Positions 25,703-34,585 of a DNA stretch of 64,000 nucleotides are shown here, piece by piece. Below the pieces are notes generated by a model. It saw only the letters and a list, made by a program, of their open reading frames with translations. It was not told where the DNA came from and ran no database searches. The position numbers and the translations under genes were made by a program. The stretch's first letter is position 1, and every line of letters begins with the position of its first letter. This DNA comes from a bacterium (GTDB taxonomy: Bacteria > Cyanobacteriota > Vampirovibrionia > Obscuribacterales > Obscuribacteraceae): positions 1 to 64,000 of the forward strand of contig WGMS01000021.1 in assembly GCA_016124935.1 (NCBI GenBank), written 5' to 3'.

Positions 25703-25730
25703 TCTTTGCAGACTTACTCCGCACCAAATT

Positions 25731-26702
25731 CTAAGCGCGGTTGATACGCTGCACCTCAGAATAATAGCGACTGTTCTTAACTCTGCCCAATAGCCCACTC
25801 CAGAACTTCTCTTTGCCCGGGCGGCTGCGAGGCCAGCATCTGCCCAGAAAGCGCTTCGCTTCTGCCTGATTGCCACTGTATATCAAGCCCAACAGATAGT
25901 CCTCGAACTCAACCGAGGGCCACCGCCCATCCCTGGCGAGCGCGTCCTCCTTGAACGACTGTACGGCAGATTCAATCTCATCTCGCGACGGCTTCAGCGC
26001 CCGCATCCGCTTCTGGTCAAACTGTAACTTGCCGCCATTCCAGACCAGAAAAACCTCCGGCGCCAGCGCCCGCGCCCCTGCGTCTTTGTCCCACCAGTCG
26101 TAGGCTTTGATGACCTTGTCGCCTCCTTCCTCGGGCGTCACGAACTCGAGGGGCAGGTAGCCGTTGTCGATGGTCACTTCCTCTTTCAAATCTCCGGCAC
26201 AGTTGAAAAATCGATAGACATAGTGGTTGTTGTCTTGCTCTGACTGCACGATGACAAAGACGTCACCTGCGCCAGCCAGCTTCGCGAGCTTGATATTAGA
26301 GTTTTCGTCCCAGGCTTCTTCGATGTCGCATGTGGTGGTGGCGCCGCCATCCCTGGTGACAGTAAAATACTTTGGCGTCTCGTCTCCAAAGAATTGCAGG
26401 GAGTATTTTTCTAGGCTACTGGTTAGCGTTGGCGTTGGTGTCGCTTTAGACTCCGATTTCGTCTCCGTCGCCCCCTCACTGCCTGTTGCGGCTTGCCCGG
26501 ACTTCTGCTCTACTGTCTCGGTCTTTCGCGCACAGCCGCCAAGCACGCACGTTCCAATACTGATGCCAATACCCACACCAACGCAGGTACTGATGCTGGT
26601 GCTAATACCAATACTATTACTGATGCCGAGACAAATACTGATGCACGGCACCAATACAGCGATGGCTGAGAATGAATATCGCCTACTTTTCACCTTGGAC
26701 AT
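25731..26702 (-). CDS. Lipoprotein with repeat-expanded signal peptide
   Basis: 323 residues from ATG 26702, chosen because MSKVKSRRYS gives a proper basic n-region; the frame is open up to 26792. The hydrophobic core is unusually long and made of short Ile/Gly/Ser/Thr repeats encoded by degenerate hexanucleotides. It ends in a lipobox (VLGGC), so the protein is probably lipidated. A Lys/Thr/Ser linker precedes a globular domain of unknown family with no enzymatic motif that I recognise. Confidence 0.6.
   Translation of the reverse strand: MSKVKSRRYSFSAIAVLVPCISICLGISNSIGISTSISTCVGVGIGISIGTCVLGGCARKTETVEQKSGQAATGSEGATETKSESKATPTPTLTSSLEKYSLQFFGDETPKYFTVTRDGGATTTCDIEEAWDENSNIKLAKLAGAGDVFVIVQSEQDNNHYVYRFFNCAGDLKEEVTIDNGYLPLEFVTPEEGGDKVIKAYDWWDKDAGARALAPEVFLVWNGGKLQFDQKRMRALKPSRDEIESAVQSFKEDALARDGRWPSVEFEDYLLGLIYSGNQAEAKRFLGRCWPRSRPGKEKFWSGLLGRVKNSRYYSEVQRINRA
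26545..26660. repeat. Degenerate hexanucleotide repeat in a signal-peptide coding region
   Basis: Units such as ACTGAT, GCCAAT and GCTGGT recur in phase. They resemble the repeat at 5040-5165 read on the opposite strand, but here the minus-strand frame yields Ile/Ser/Gly/Val. Confidence 0.65.
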
Positions 26703-26808
26703 TCTACGGCCAACACCTTGAGGAGAAATCGCATCGGACACCCCCATGATATATTGCTTCAACGCCTCTGAAAAGAGCTTGTCACTCTTCAACCATGCCT
26801 ATTGTGAT

Positions 26809-26935
26809 GCAACAAAAAAGTTGCCAGGTAAAATTCAACGCAACTGAGCAGTACATCCATAAACCCTCTATCTATAAGCCTTTCGAGACATACCGAGACA
26901 AGCATATCAATCGTCCCCGGCAACACAGGAGTTGC
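26809..26935. repeat. Possible diverged copy of the 157-bp hairpin-pair element
   Basis: Two mini-hairpins of the form GCAAC-N6-GTTGC (26809-26824 and 26920-26935) begin exactly 111 bp apart, the same spacing as in the two clear copies at 50109-50265 and 60311-60467. The loops are AAAAAA and ACAGGA, as at 60 kb but in swapped order. The interior shows little similarity. It lies in a gene-free stretch between two leftward genes. Confidence 0.4.
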
Positions 26936-27026
26936 CAGCTCTTAGGGAGTGTTGGAGAGAGCGCGCGCACGGGGAAGAGGAAAACGAGGAAAAAGGGGAG
27001 AGAGAGGCTAAATCAACATAGAGAAA

Positions 27027-27044
27027 GAGGGGCTTGCGCCCCTC
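27027..27044 (-). terminator. Rho-independent terminator
   Basis: A perfect 7-bp stem (GAGGGGC/GCCCCTC) with a 4-base loop, followed on the minus strand by TTTCTCT. It ends the transcript of the gene at 27072-27401. Confidence 0.8.
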
Positions 27045-27071
27045 ACCTCAGCGAACGGAGGAGTAAAACTC

Positions 27072-27401
27072 TTACTTGTGCTCGAAGGTTTTCTTGACGT
27101 TCTTACCATCCATCAACTGGATATCCAGATCGCCGTCTTTGTCGAAGTCGACCAGTTTGAGGTCAGGAAGGTCATTGTCGACATCGGACTTGTTGTACTG
27201 ATTGAAAACCTTGCGATACTCCTGGATAGCTTCTTTGTAGTCATTTGAATCGTTGGCTTCGAATGTGTCCAGATTCCGGAATATCTTGTTTGCCTGGTTC
27301 TCGGTAACGCCGCACAGATTATAAAAATCGTTCCCCAGAGCCTGGGTGAAGGCGTCGCTGTTGGTTTTGATTACGGCTCTTTCGGTTTCAGATATACTCA
27401 T
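27072..27401 (-). CDS. Small protein with EF-hand/VCBS-like Ca2+ loop
   Basis: 109 residues with no signal peptide. The helical first two thirds end in DFDKDGDLDIQL, a D-x-D-x-D-G-x-x-D loop of the calcium-binding EF-hand/FG-GAP type. AAGGAG lies 8 bases before ATG 27401, and a strong terminator follows. Upstream are four GGGTCA direct repeats at 11-bp spacing, so expression is probably controlled by a response regulator. Function unknown; Ca2+ binding is inferred from the loop alone. Confidence 0.65.
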   Translation of the reverse strand: MSISETERAVIKTNSDAFTQALGNDFYNLCGVTENQANKIFRNLDTFEANDSNDYKEAIQEYRKVFNQYNKSDVDNDLPDLKLVDFDKDGDLDIQLMDGKNVKKTFEHK

Positions 27402-27466
27402 GATTGCATCTCCTTGTTCGCTCGGGACTTCGTTGTCCCTGATGCACTCAGAATACGACGCTACCC

Positions 27467-27505
27467 GGGTCAGCGCCGGGTCAGCTTTGGGTCATTTTCG
27501 GGTCA
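27467..27505. promoter_or_regulatory. Four phased GGGTCA direct repeats
   Basis: GGGTCA starts at 27467, 27478, 27489 and 27500, exactly 11 bp apart, one helical turn. Phased direct repeats of about this size are the typical binding array of OmpR/PhoB-family response regulators. They lie between the divergent genes at 27401 (66 bp away) and 27649 (about 145 bp away) and could serve either. Confidence 0.6.
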
Positions 27506-27648
27506 CGGCAAAATGGCTTTCGGGTCCCTTATTTAGGATTCACTCTATCCGAACCACTAGATATCATCTACCGCAGACAACGCTCCTATTTTCGGCGGTG
27601 ATTGAGTTGTATAATTCGCAAAACTGACCAAAGTATCGACGAGGAACC

Positions 27649-28206
27649 ATGAAACGAAAACCCGCCCTGCCCAGCTTGCTGACCCGTGCAGGCTGCTGCT
27701 TGCTCCTCGCCCTGGGCGTCACCCTGGCCGCGCCGACAGCCTCCCTGGCGGAGCAGACCGAACAGGGCACCGGGCTCGCCTATAGCAAGAATCACGCCTA
27801 TTTCCTCACCGCGCCCGAAGGCTGGATTCTCGACACCGAGTGCGGCGCCTCCCAGCGGCGGTACGCGGTCTTCTACCCCAAAGACTCAGACTGGAACGGT
27901 CCGGTGGCGATGTACAGCAACGCCGCCCCCAGGGACGGGCGCACCATCACCGAAGCCATTCAGAAGGACATCGACCACATGCAGGGGCGCAGCGCCGGGA
28001 TCAAAGTCACCGACGCCGGCACCACGAAAACTGCCGACGGCAAGATGGCGTCTTTGCGCTACTTCACCGGCGACAAGTTCGGCAACTACGAAGCGGTCGG
28101 CTATGTGCCGGAAGACAAAGTGGTGGTGAACATAGTGCTTACCGCCAGGAACAAAGCCGCCTTCGAAGAGAGCCTGCAGCCCTTTCGCAAACTGGTGGCG
28201 TCCTAG
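27649..28206 (+). CDS. Exported hypothetical protein
   Basis: 185 residues with a clear signal peptide: MKRKPALPSLLTR, a Leu/Ala-rich core, and cleavage near SLAEQ at about residue 35. The mature part (e.g. YFLTAPEGWILD) resembles small PsbP/DUF1795-like exported domains, without certainty. It is markedly more GC-rich than the surrounding genes. A TATAAT at 27611-27616 is a plausible -10. The GGGTCA array lies upstream. Confidence 0.65.
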   Translation: MKRKPALPSLLTRAGCCLLLALGVTLAAPTASLAEQTEQGTGLAYSKNHAYFLTAPEGWILDTECGASQRRYAVFYPKDSDWNGPVAMYSNAAPRDGRTITEAIQKDIDHMQGRSAGIKVTDAGTTKTADGKMASLRYFTGDKFGNYEAVGYVPEDKVVVNIVLTARNKAAFEESLQPFRKLVAS

Positions 28207-28212
28207 CGATTC

Positions 28213-28350
28213 GTGAGCGATAGCCCGCAAGATCTCGACTTGCCAAAAGTCGTAAAGGAAGAGGTGGAGCGCACGAAAAAAGACCAGTCGGAAGCAAAGG
28301 AAAGCAAACCGAAGAAGATAGCACCTAACAATTTGGACTTTGAACTATGA
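28213..28350 (+). CDS. Small charged hypothetical protein
   Basis: 45 residues from GTG 28213, seven bases after the previous stop: highly charged, Lys/Glu-rich (KVVKEEVERTKKDQSEAKES), ending NNLDFEL. Spacing suggests cotranscription with the exported protein. No strong ribosome binding site is visible, so coding status is moderate at best. Confidence 0.4.
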   Translation: MSDSPQDLDLPKVVKEEVERTKKDQSEAKESKPKKIAPNNLDFEL

Positions 28351-28374
28351 TGCGCAGATGCATCTAGAGCTTGT

Positions 28375-28806
28375 TTAACTATCCTGCGCAAGCAGAAAAT
28401 CCCTGACCCTTTCGCACACTTCATCCGGAGCACTATTAGTAGTATCAATAACTACCGCATCCGCACAACTTCCAAAAGCTTCCAGCAACTTCTTGTCCTT
28501 GGCTAGATGACCTTCGACAAACTCCTTCATCAGCCTGGTGTGCTCCTCGTCAAATTCGGCGCGCTCTTCTTCGGTTCCAAACTTACTGATCAATCTTGAG
28601 GCGAGCACCTCCGGCGCCGCATGCAGAAGGACATACTTGATGGGCAGCTCGGCAGAGAATGTGGGAACGTCGGCTATGACATTCGGGGAGACTATTCCAC
28701 TCAAAACCGTATCCATGCCCGTCTCGTTGTTGCTCTTAGAGCGCTGCAGCCAGTAGCCTACTTTGGCAGCCCGCCAGGCCAGATAATCATTAGTCCCATT
28801 GTCTGA
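28375..28806 (-). pseudogene. N-terminally truncated P-loop kinase-like fragment
   Basis: From ATG 28716 there are 113 codons of a C-terminal region like that of AAA-type small-molecule kinases (LPIKYVLLHAAPEVLASRLI ... VVIDTTNSAPDEV). The frame stays open 30 more codons upstream (AWRAAKVGYWLQRSKSNNET) until it meets the TAG that ends the gene at 28807-29805, in the same frame. No Walker A motif is encoded. This looks like a deletion that removed the kinase's front half and joined the rest to its neighbour. Confidence 0.55.
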
Positions 28807-29805
28807 CTACCTTCTGAAAAGAGCTGGTTTTCTTCCCGATAGTGCAATTTCAGGATCAACATCCACATCTTTCTTAGATTGCCAGTTGTAAGACTGCGCT
28901 TTTACCCTTCCATCGAGTTTACCCGAAAATACATTGATGTCCCCATCTATCTTAAATTCTACTGCGTTTTCAGCACCCTGACGGTGGAGAGACACGGCAT
29001 CTTTTCCAAAGCGTACATCGTAACCCTGGTCAGCAAGCTTTTTCTGCAGTTGCTGCCCAAACTTCTCAAAGTCAGCCGGATTTCCCTTGGATGCTTCAAA
29101 AGCTTGCTTAATCGAATCTTGCACTCCCTCGATATTATTGCTTTCAAGAGCAGCGCTAACTCCTTTCAGGGACTCAGACGGATCAAACCGTTTTTCGAAT
29201 TTATCTATCGGCTTTAATTTGCCTCCACCTTCATCAGGGGCATCCATATTAAATTTGATCGGAGCAAATAGCTCAGATCTTTCGCTCTTTTTACCCAGGA
29301 CTTCTTCGGGATTGCCCTCCACAGGCTTGCCGGTCGCCCAATCAATCGTCTGAGAGGAAGCTTCGCCGGTAACCTTACCTGTCCAAAAGTCAAGCTCGCC
29401 ATTGACACCGATTCGAACACCTTTTTCGCTACCCTGTTTTCTCATATCCAGGCTGTTTTCGCCCACTTTGACGTCGTAGCCCTTGCCCTGCATCTCTTCT
29501 TTGAACATTTCGCCAAACTGCTTAAAGGCGGCAGGGTTTCCGCCGGCACTCTCAAAAGCACTCTCAATGGACTTGTTCAATCCATCCATATCGCCTTTCT
29601 GCAAAGCTTTGCCGGCGTCGGTTGCAGTTGTCTCTGTCTCAAATCGAGATCCGGACCCGCTATGGCTCGATGAAGGTGCATCAAAAATAGACTTGTCCCA
29701 GTTGGGCTGATCGACCTTTAATTCTGGTCGGCTCTGGAATTCTTTCGGAGCGCTGACTTCAGTTCCCATCGGTGGACCTCTACTAATCTCTTTAGAAACA
29801 ACCAT
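28807..29805 (-). CDS. Hypothetical protein with two internal ~105-residue repeats
   Basis: 332 residues; ATG 29769 with AGAGG upstream is an alternative start. After a disordered head there are two homologous units, about residues 62-170 and 215-325. They share the pattern AFE(S/A)...GNPA.F..FG....(K/Q)..GYDV..G, then a beta-rich GxLDF.(T/S)GK(V/L) half. No signal peptide. I know no family. The unit appears as a novel duplicated domain. Confidence 0.65.
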   Translation of the reverse strand: MVVSKEISRGPPMGTEVSAPKEFQSRPELKVDQPNWDKSIFDAPSSSHSGSGSRFETETTATDAGKALQKGDMDGLNKSIESAFESAGGNPAAFKQFGEMFKEEMQGKGYDVKVGENSLDMRKQGSEKGVRIGVNGELDFWTGKVTGEASSQTIDWATGKPVEGNPEEVLGKKSERSELFAPIKFNMDAPDEGGGKLKPIDKFEKRFDPSESLKGVSAALESNNIEGVQDSIKQAFEASKGNPADFEKFGQQLQKKLADQGYDVRFGKDAVSLHRQGAENAVEFKIDGDINVFSGKLDGRVKAQSYNWQSKKDVDVDPEIALSGRKPALFRR

Positions 29806-29997
29806 GACCGGAGCGAGCTTAAAACCCTGCTATATCTAGCTTTTGGGGCATATTTCGATTCGAGCCGTCTATGGTAAGACCTAATAGTAATTAAATATCG
29901 TGACCAAATTGTTCCCTGGCAGCTTAAATTGTGCCGCCCGCCCAGTGCCTGACTGGCAACCAAGGAGCAGCCTGTGTTTACAGGAACTGCCGCAGAG

Positions 29998-31107
29998 TCA
30001 TCTCGATGCTTTTCTGAGACCGACCTTTTCGGTCCAACCACTTCTAGTGAGCCGAACCACAGTTTCAAATCCAGACTCAACTTCTATGCTGCTCTCGACT
30101 AGAGCAGACAGGTCATGGTATTGCATTTGGTTACCACTCATCATGAGTTCGGCGTTAATATGAATCAAGCAACCTTTATTCAATCGTTCAGGTAAGATGC
30201 AAGACAATGTTGACGAACCTATAACCGTGACCGTTGTCTTGTACTCATCCATCCGATGCAAATTGGCGGATTGATTGAGTTTCTCACTTGCAGAATCCTT
30301 GCCCGCATCGACCACATGAACAATCGCTTCAAAATGGTCCCGAGCATTCGGTGACAACTCTCTTCTGTTCTCGTACCGAAAGTAGAGTATTCTGCCAATT
30401 TTCCCATCTTCATGAGAAGATGTGAGCTCAAATCCATGCTTCTGCAACATTGTAATCAGCCAATCTCGATTGTACGCAAACGCATGGAATCCTTCATCGG
30501 ACACAATAAGAATGCCCTGCCGCATCAAGCGGCTGTTGAGATTTTCATAGCCGCAATTTCTATAGTAATCCAGACGATAATTTGTCGGCTTTGCATCTGT
30601 TTTAAAAGTCGAGACAATAAAGTCAACGCCAACCGCCTCTATAGATTCCAGTGCCTGACTGAGGCTCGAAATATTGCCCAGGCTGTTGAAAGGAAAGAAC
30701 ACCAGAAACTTGGCATCCGGACTATTTTTCTCCAGCTTTTTAATCGCGTCTTCCAAAGACTCTGCCGGATTTATCAAAACATCGCAGCGCTGGTCACCAT
30801 AAGAAGCCCTGGCATTTTCCGCCCGCACCTTGCCGATATCAACCATCCAGGGAACTATATCGAGCCCGGCATAGCTATAGCCCCTGGACATTGCCCAATC
30901 TAGATATCGACCATAGCCGCATCCCACCTCGACCAGATAATCATATCCGCTGGACATCACATGCTCTACAAAAGCCTCTTCATCATCAAGGTATACCTTT
31001 ACTTCTTTTGTCAAGAAGCGCGCATCAAACATTCTCCATCCGAATCGCTCACCATAAAACTGCCCGATTTCGTGGATTTCCAATTCCGTATACCCTGGCG
31101 CCCGCAA
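29998..31107 (-). CDS. SAM-dependent methyltransferase, divergent from the biosynthetic operon
   Basis: 369 residues from a TTG at 31107 (AGAAGAG upstream). Motif I is LVEVGCGYGRYLDW near residue 58, with D at the end of strand 2 (YAGLDIVPW). After the methyltransferase fold (to about residue 265) come some 100 residues of beta-rich sequence, possibly a substrate or ligand domain. Only 96 bp separate it from the divergent adenylation gene, so a shared control region and a common pathway are likely. Substrate unknown. Confidence 0.75.
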   Translation of the reverse strand: MRAPGYTELEIHEIGQFYGERFGWRMFDARFLTKEVKVYLDDEEAFVEHVMSSGYDYLVEVGCGYGRYLDWAMSRGYSYAGLDIVPWMVDIGKVRAENARASYGDQRCDVLINPAESLEDAIKKLEKNSPDAKFLVFFPFNSLGNISSLSQALESIEAVGVDFIVSTFKTDAKPTNYRLDYYRNCGYENLNSRLMRQGILIVSDEGFHAFAYNRDWLITMLQKHGFELTSSHEDGKIGRILYFRYENRRELSPNARDHFEAIVHVVDAGKDSASEKLNQSANLHRMDEYKTTVTVIGSSTLSCILPERLNKGCLIHINAELMMSGNQMQYHDLSALVESSIEVESGFETVVRLTRSGWTEKVGLRKASR

Positions 31108-31203
31108 GTTGCTCTTCTACACTCTAATAAGCTTATATGATAGATTATTGCCGTCAAACACTGACATCCAATAACTGGATACCGGCAAAATAATTGTCTC
31201 AGC

Positions 31204-32790
31204 ATGAAATATCTTATCCAACATTTTCTGCAAGATACTTTCTCGGACTCGACTAGAAGAGAATCCGTCGCTATCGAGCAAGGCGAGACACTATTCAAAT
31301 ACAAAGACATCGAAGCATTAGCAAGAAAGTACCAGACCTATTTCGAAGAGACTGGCGTCAAGAGAATCGGACTGCTCTCTAGAGTGAGAGCAGAAGCTAT
31401 TTGCTCGATGCTCGGCGCTCTATTTGCGGACGTCGTCTACGTACCATTGAACACACTTGCGCCTGCCTCGTGGCTCGGCGACATATGTGTGCGGTCGGGC
31501 ATCGAAACGCTATTGGTGGATTCTAAGTTTTTGGAAGTAGCGATTCAGCTGAAAGAGTTTGGTGTCAAAACAATAGTTCTTCTAGACAGCGACCGACCTC
31601 AGACAGAGACTGCTTCCGTTGATCTTAGACCAGCCGATATCGAGGTCCTCACAGAAAGTAAGAAAGAATCCGGGGCTCTTGCGGACGATATAGCCTATGT
31701 CTTGTACACCAGCGGTTCCACCGGCATTCCAAAAGGAATTTTGATATCGCACAGAAACTCTTATACGTTCATAGATTGGATGAACCAGGAGTTTCGACTG
31801 ACCGAGTCAGATAAAGTCTTTAGCAGGGCTCCGCTTCAATTTGATCTGTCTGTTTTCGATATCTTCTCGACCTTCCAGGCAGGCGCCCGGCTAATTATCG
31901 CTCCGATGGACTTCAGCAATAAGCCCGAAGAGATTGTCTCTTACATGCGCGAGAAAGAGATATCGATAGTATATTCGGTGCCTTCGGCATTTATAAACTG
32001 GCTTAGCAAAGGCAAGCTAGATAGAGGGATTCCGAGTTTGAGACAAGTCATGTATGCGGGTGAACCATTTCCGATACCGTACTTGCGCAAGTTTATCGCT
32101 TGCCTGCCTGATACCAGGGTTTCTAATATTTACGGACCTACAGAGACGAACATCGTCACTTACTTTCATATCAATGGTATCAAGCACTTCGATGAAGTCA
32201 CCCAGGAGTTGAACTCTGTTCCCATCGGTCGACCGGTTCATGATACGGAGATTTTTATCTTGGGAGATTCCGGAGAAGCCGTCGAACCTGGTGAGCTTGG
32301 AGAAATTGTTGTACGGGGAGGAACTGTATTTTCCGGCTATTTCAACGACCCTGAGCTGACCGGCAAACGATTAATACAAAGTCCTTTTCACTCTTATCCT
32401 ACTTTGTGCTGTCGAACCGGAGACCTTGGAAGACTGCTGGAGGATGGCAATATCGTCTATCACGGCCGAGCGGACAACATGATAAAGACGAGAGGATACC
32501 GGGTAGAAATAGGTGAAGTAGAGACGGCACTGAGTTCGATCGATGGAATAAACGAATTGGCAGTAATTGCAAAACCGCATGAGAAGTACGGCAATTCGCT
32601 ACACGCTTTCGTCAGCATTAAGGACAGATCACTTACTGTCGAAGCTTTGACCGAAAAGCTCTCTCGAAAAATACCAGAGTACATGATGCCCTACGATATA
32701 AGACCGATGGAAGTTTTGCCCAAAACCTCTACCGGCAAAATTGATCGAGTAGGGCTGTCCACGATGCTATCAGAGGATGCAAACCAGTGA
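31204..32790 (+). CDS. Stand-alone adenylation enzyme (ANL superfamily)
   Basis: 528 residues, normal for a free NRPS-like adenylation domain or DltA-type ligase. Core motifs: YTSGSTGIPKG (A3), NIYGPTETN (A5), the GDLGR aspartate (A7), RGYRVEIGEVE (A8) and the catalytic lysine in KTSTGKIDR (A10). It activates a carboxylic acid, probably an amino acid, as acyl-AMP and passes it to a thiol carrier or amine. No carrier protein is encoded nearby. The stop overlaps the next start (GTGA). First gene of a four-gene operon. Confidence 0.85.
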   Translation: MKYLIQHFLQDTFSDSTRRESVAIEQGETLFKYKDIEALARKYQTYFEETGVKRIGLLSRVRAEAICSMLGALFADVVYVPLNTLAPASWLGDICVRSGIETLLVDSKFLEVAIQLKEFGVKTIVLLDSDRPQTETASVDLRPADIEVLTESKKESGALADDIAYVLYTSGSTGIPKGILISHRNSYTFIDWMNQEFRLTESDKVFSRAPLQFDLSVFDIFSTFQAGARLIIAPMDFSNKPEEIVSYMREKEISIVYSVPSAFINWLSKGKLDRGIPSLRQVMYAGEPFPIPYLRKFIACLPDTRVSNIYGPTETNIVTYFHINGIKHFDEVTQELNSVPIGRPVHDTEIFILGDSGEAVEPGELGEIVVRGGTVFSGYFNDPELTGKRLIQSPFHSYPTLCCRTGDLGRLLEDGNIVYHGRADNMIKTRGYRVEIGEVETALSSIDGINELAVIAKPHEKYGNSLHAFVSIKDRSLTVEALTEKLSRKIPEYMMPYDIRPMEVLPKTSTGKIDRVGLSTMLSEDANQ

Positions 32791-34070
32791 ACATTTTTGA
32801 TCAAGTAATCGATGCGAATTTGAAAAGCCAGAGGGCAGATATTCGTGACGTGCTTGACGCCAGTCCTATGTTCGATGCAGAAGCCTGCAGTATCGAAGGG
32901 CGCAAGATAAAATTCAATGATAAATGGTTTGCCGACTTCGCAAGTTGCAACTATCTTGGATTCGATTTGAACGACGAGATAATAGAGTCCATCGAACCTT
33001 CATTGAAGAAATGGGGAGTGCATCCAAGCTGGTGTCGGCTTGTTGCCAGTCCTTCCCTCTATCTACAGGCAGAAGAACAACTGGCTGAATTAATCAAAGC
33101 AGAGGACACTCTGATACTGCCTACAGTTACACTTATTCATATCGGCGTGATACCAGCTCTGGTAGGCAAAGATGGTGTCATGTTGCTAGACAAATCGGCG
33201 CACATGACAATGTACGAAGCGGCAAAGATGGGACGAGACAGCGGCGCCAGACTTCACAGTTTCAACCACAACGATTTCGACAGCCTCGAGACTCTCCTCA
33301 AAGAGAACGAATCAAATCCCAGAAAGTTGATTTTGGTTGACGGCACCTATAGCATGACAGGAAATTATGCCGATGTTCCCAGGCTTTCAAAATTAGCCGA
33401 GCGCTATGGAGCCATAGTCTACGTTGACGATGCCCATGGCTGGGGCGTCGTCGGGGAGAAACCCAGCGAAGCTATGCCCTACGGATTCAAAGGTAATGGT
33501 GTAGTAAGGCACTTCGACTGGAACTATGACAACGTACTCTACATCGGCGGGTTGTCCAAAGCATACTCTTCTCTAGCAGCTTTCATCTCTTGTAGCAAGA
33601 GAATGAAGTCGTTTTTGAAAGCCTACGCCACACCCTATGATTTATCCGGTCCCTGCCCAACCGCTTCTCTACAAAGTCTGTTGACGGGCCTGGCGGTCAA
33701 CGACAAGTATGGCGAAATCCTGCGCCAAAATTTATACAACCTCACTTGCAAAGCGATCAACGGCATAAGAGATCTCGGTTTCTACATAGACAACGATACA
33801 TACTTCCCGATAGTCTCAGTTTGGGTGGGTGATTCGGAGCACCTGATTAAAGCCTCTAAAATACTCTGGGACAATGGCATTTTGATTACTCTTGCTCCAT
33901 ATCCGATGGTAAAACGAGGCGATGAAACTCTACGAATAACGATTACCGCCATTAACGAAGAACAAGAAATCGACCAGCTAATCAAAGCTTTTTCTGAAGT
34001 TAGGGACTACCTTGAAAAAGTAAAAGCACCGCTCAGCCCTGTCTCTAAAGAACATACAACTCGGAGTTAA
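32787..34070 (+). CDS. Alpha-oxoamine synthase-type PLP enzyme
   Basis: 427 residues from GTG 32787. Fold type I PLP enzyme of the AONS/ALAS/SPT/KBL family, which condenses an amino acid with an acyl thioester and releases CO2. Signatures: FADFASCNYLGF, FNHNDFDSLE, VDGTYSMTG, YVDDAHGWGVVGE and the Schiff-base lysine K258 in GGLSKAYSS. It lies between the adenylation gene and a GNAT gene. The acyl donor could be the adenylated substrate or a CoA/ACP thioester; the product is unknown. Confidence 0.85.
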   Translation: MNIFDQVIDANLKSQRADIRDVLDASPMFDAEACSIEGRKIKFNDKWFADFASCNYLGFDLNDEIIESIEPSLKKWGVHPSWCRLVASPSLYLQAEEQLAELIKAEDTLILPTVTLIHIGVIPALVGKDGVMLLDKSAHMTMYEAAKMGRDSGARLHSFNHNDFDSLETLLKENESNPRKLILVDGTYSMTGNYADVPRLSKLAERYGAIVYVDDAHGWGVVGEKPSEAMPYGFKGNGVVRHFDWNYDNVLYIGGLSKAYSSLAAFISCSKRMKSFLKAYATPYDLSGPCPTASLQSLLTGLAVNDKYGEILRQNLYNLTCKAINGIRDLGFYIDNDTYFPIVSVWVGDSEHLIKASKILWDNGILITLAPYPMVKRGDETLRITITAINEEQEIDQLIKAFSEVRDYLEKVKAPLSPVSKEHTTRS

Positions 34071-34072
34071 CT

Positions 34073-34585
34073 TTGACTGAGGCATTTCTGAGAACTTTTG
34101 AGAAGTCGGACGTAAGAGTTTACCGAGACTGGATGAATAATCCAGAAGTGCTTGGCTCTTATGTGCAACCTGATACCAGACCACTAGTAGCGATGGAAAA
34201 AGCATTCGAGTCAACCGGCTGGCAGGGACCTGAAGAATGGTTCTTTATGTATGTAAAAGAAGATGGCACCAGGCTTGGATATGCACACTGGTGGCATTGT
34301 GATCGATACGAAAATCACATCGAGTTCGGCAGGATTCTGGTGCCGCCATTCCGAGGCAAAGGACTGGGGACGCTATTTCTCAAAACTATTGTAGACAAAA
34401 TATTTTCATCCACTGACTCAAATAGAGTGCAAGCGATTACCGCATCCGGCAACACACCGGTGCTAAAACAATGGGCAGCTGTCGGCATACAGGAAGAAGG
34501 CACCTTACGACAGTTTATGACCGTTGGCAACCAAATATATGACTGTAAACTGGGAAGCATGCTGAGAGATGAATGGAGAAAGTGA
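34073..34585 (+). CDS. GNAT-family acyltransferase
   Basis: 170 residues from a TTG at 34073 with GGAG 7-8 bases upstream. RimJ/RimL-like GNAT fold with the acetyl-CoA pyrophosphate loop RGKGLGT near residue 98 and the later GNTPVLKQWAAVG helix. In this operon it would acylate an amine, possibly the aminoketone made by the preceding enzyme. It is two bases after the synthase stop and directly abuts the next gene (TGAATG). Confidence 0.8.
   Translation: MTEAFLRTFEKSDVRVYRDWMNNPEVLGSYVQPDTRPLVAMEKAFESTGWQGPEEWFFMYVKEDGTRLGYAHWWHCDRYENHIEFGRILVPPFRGKGLGTLFLKTIVDKIFSSTDSNRVQAITASGNTPVLKQWAAVGIQEEGTLRQFMTVGNQIYDCKLGSMLRDEWRK

Noticed and set aside
26795..27097. A 100-codon plus-strand frame
   Set aside because: It runs through the hairpin-pair repeat, a purine-rich tract and the terminator of the opposite gene; no protein-like features.
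31204..34585. Sphingolipid pathway (serine palmitoyltransferase plus GNAT-type ceramide synthase)
   Set aside because: The synthase and GNAT fit loosely, but there is no acyl carrier protein and no epimerase/reductase. The GNAT looks like a RimJ/RimL type, and an ATP-grasp is present instead. Kept open only as a distant alternative.
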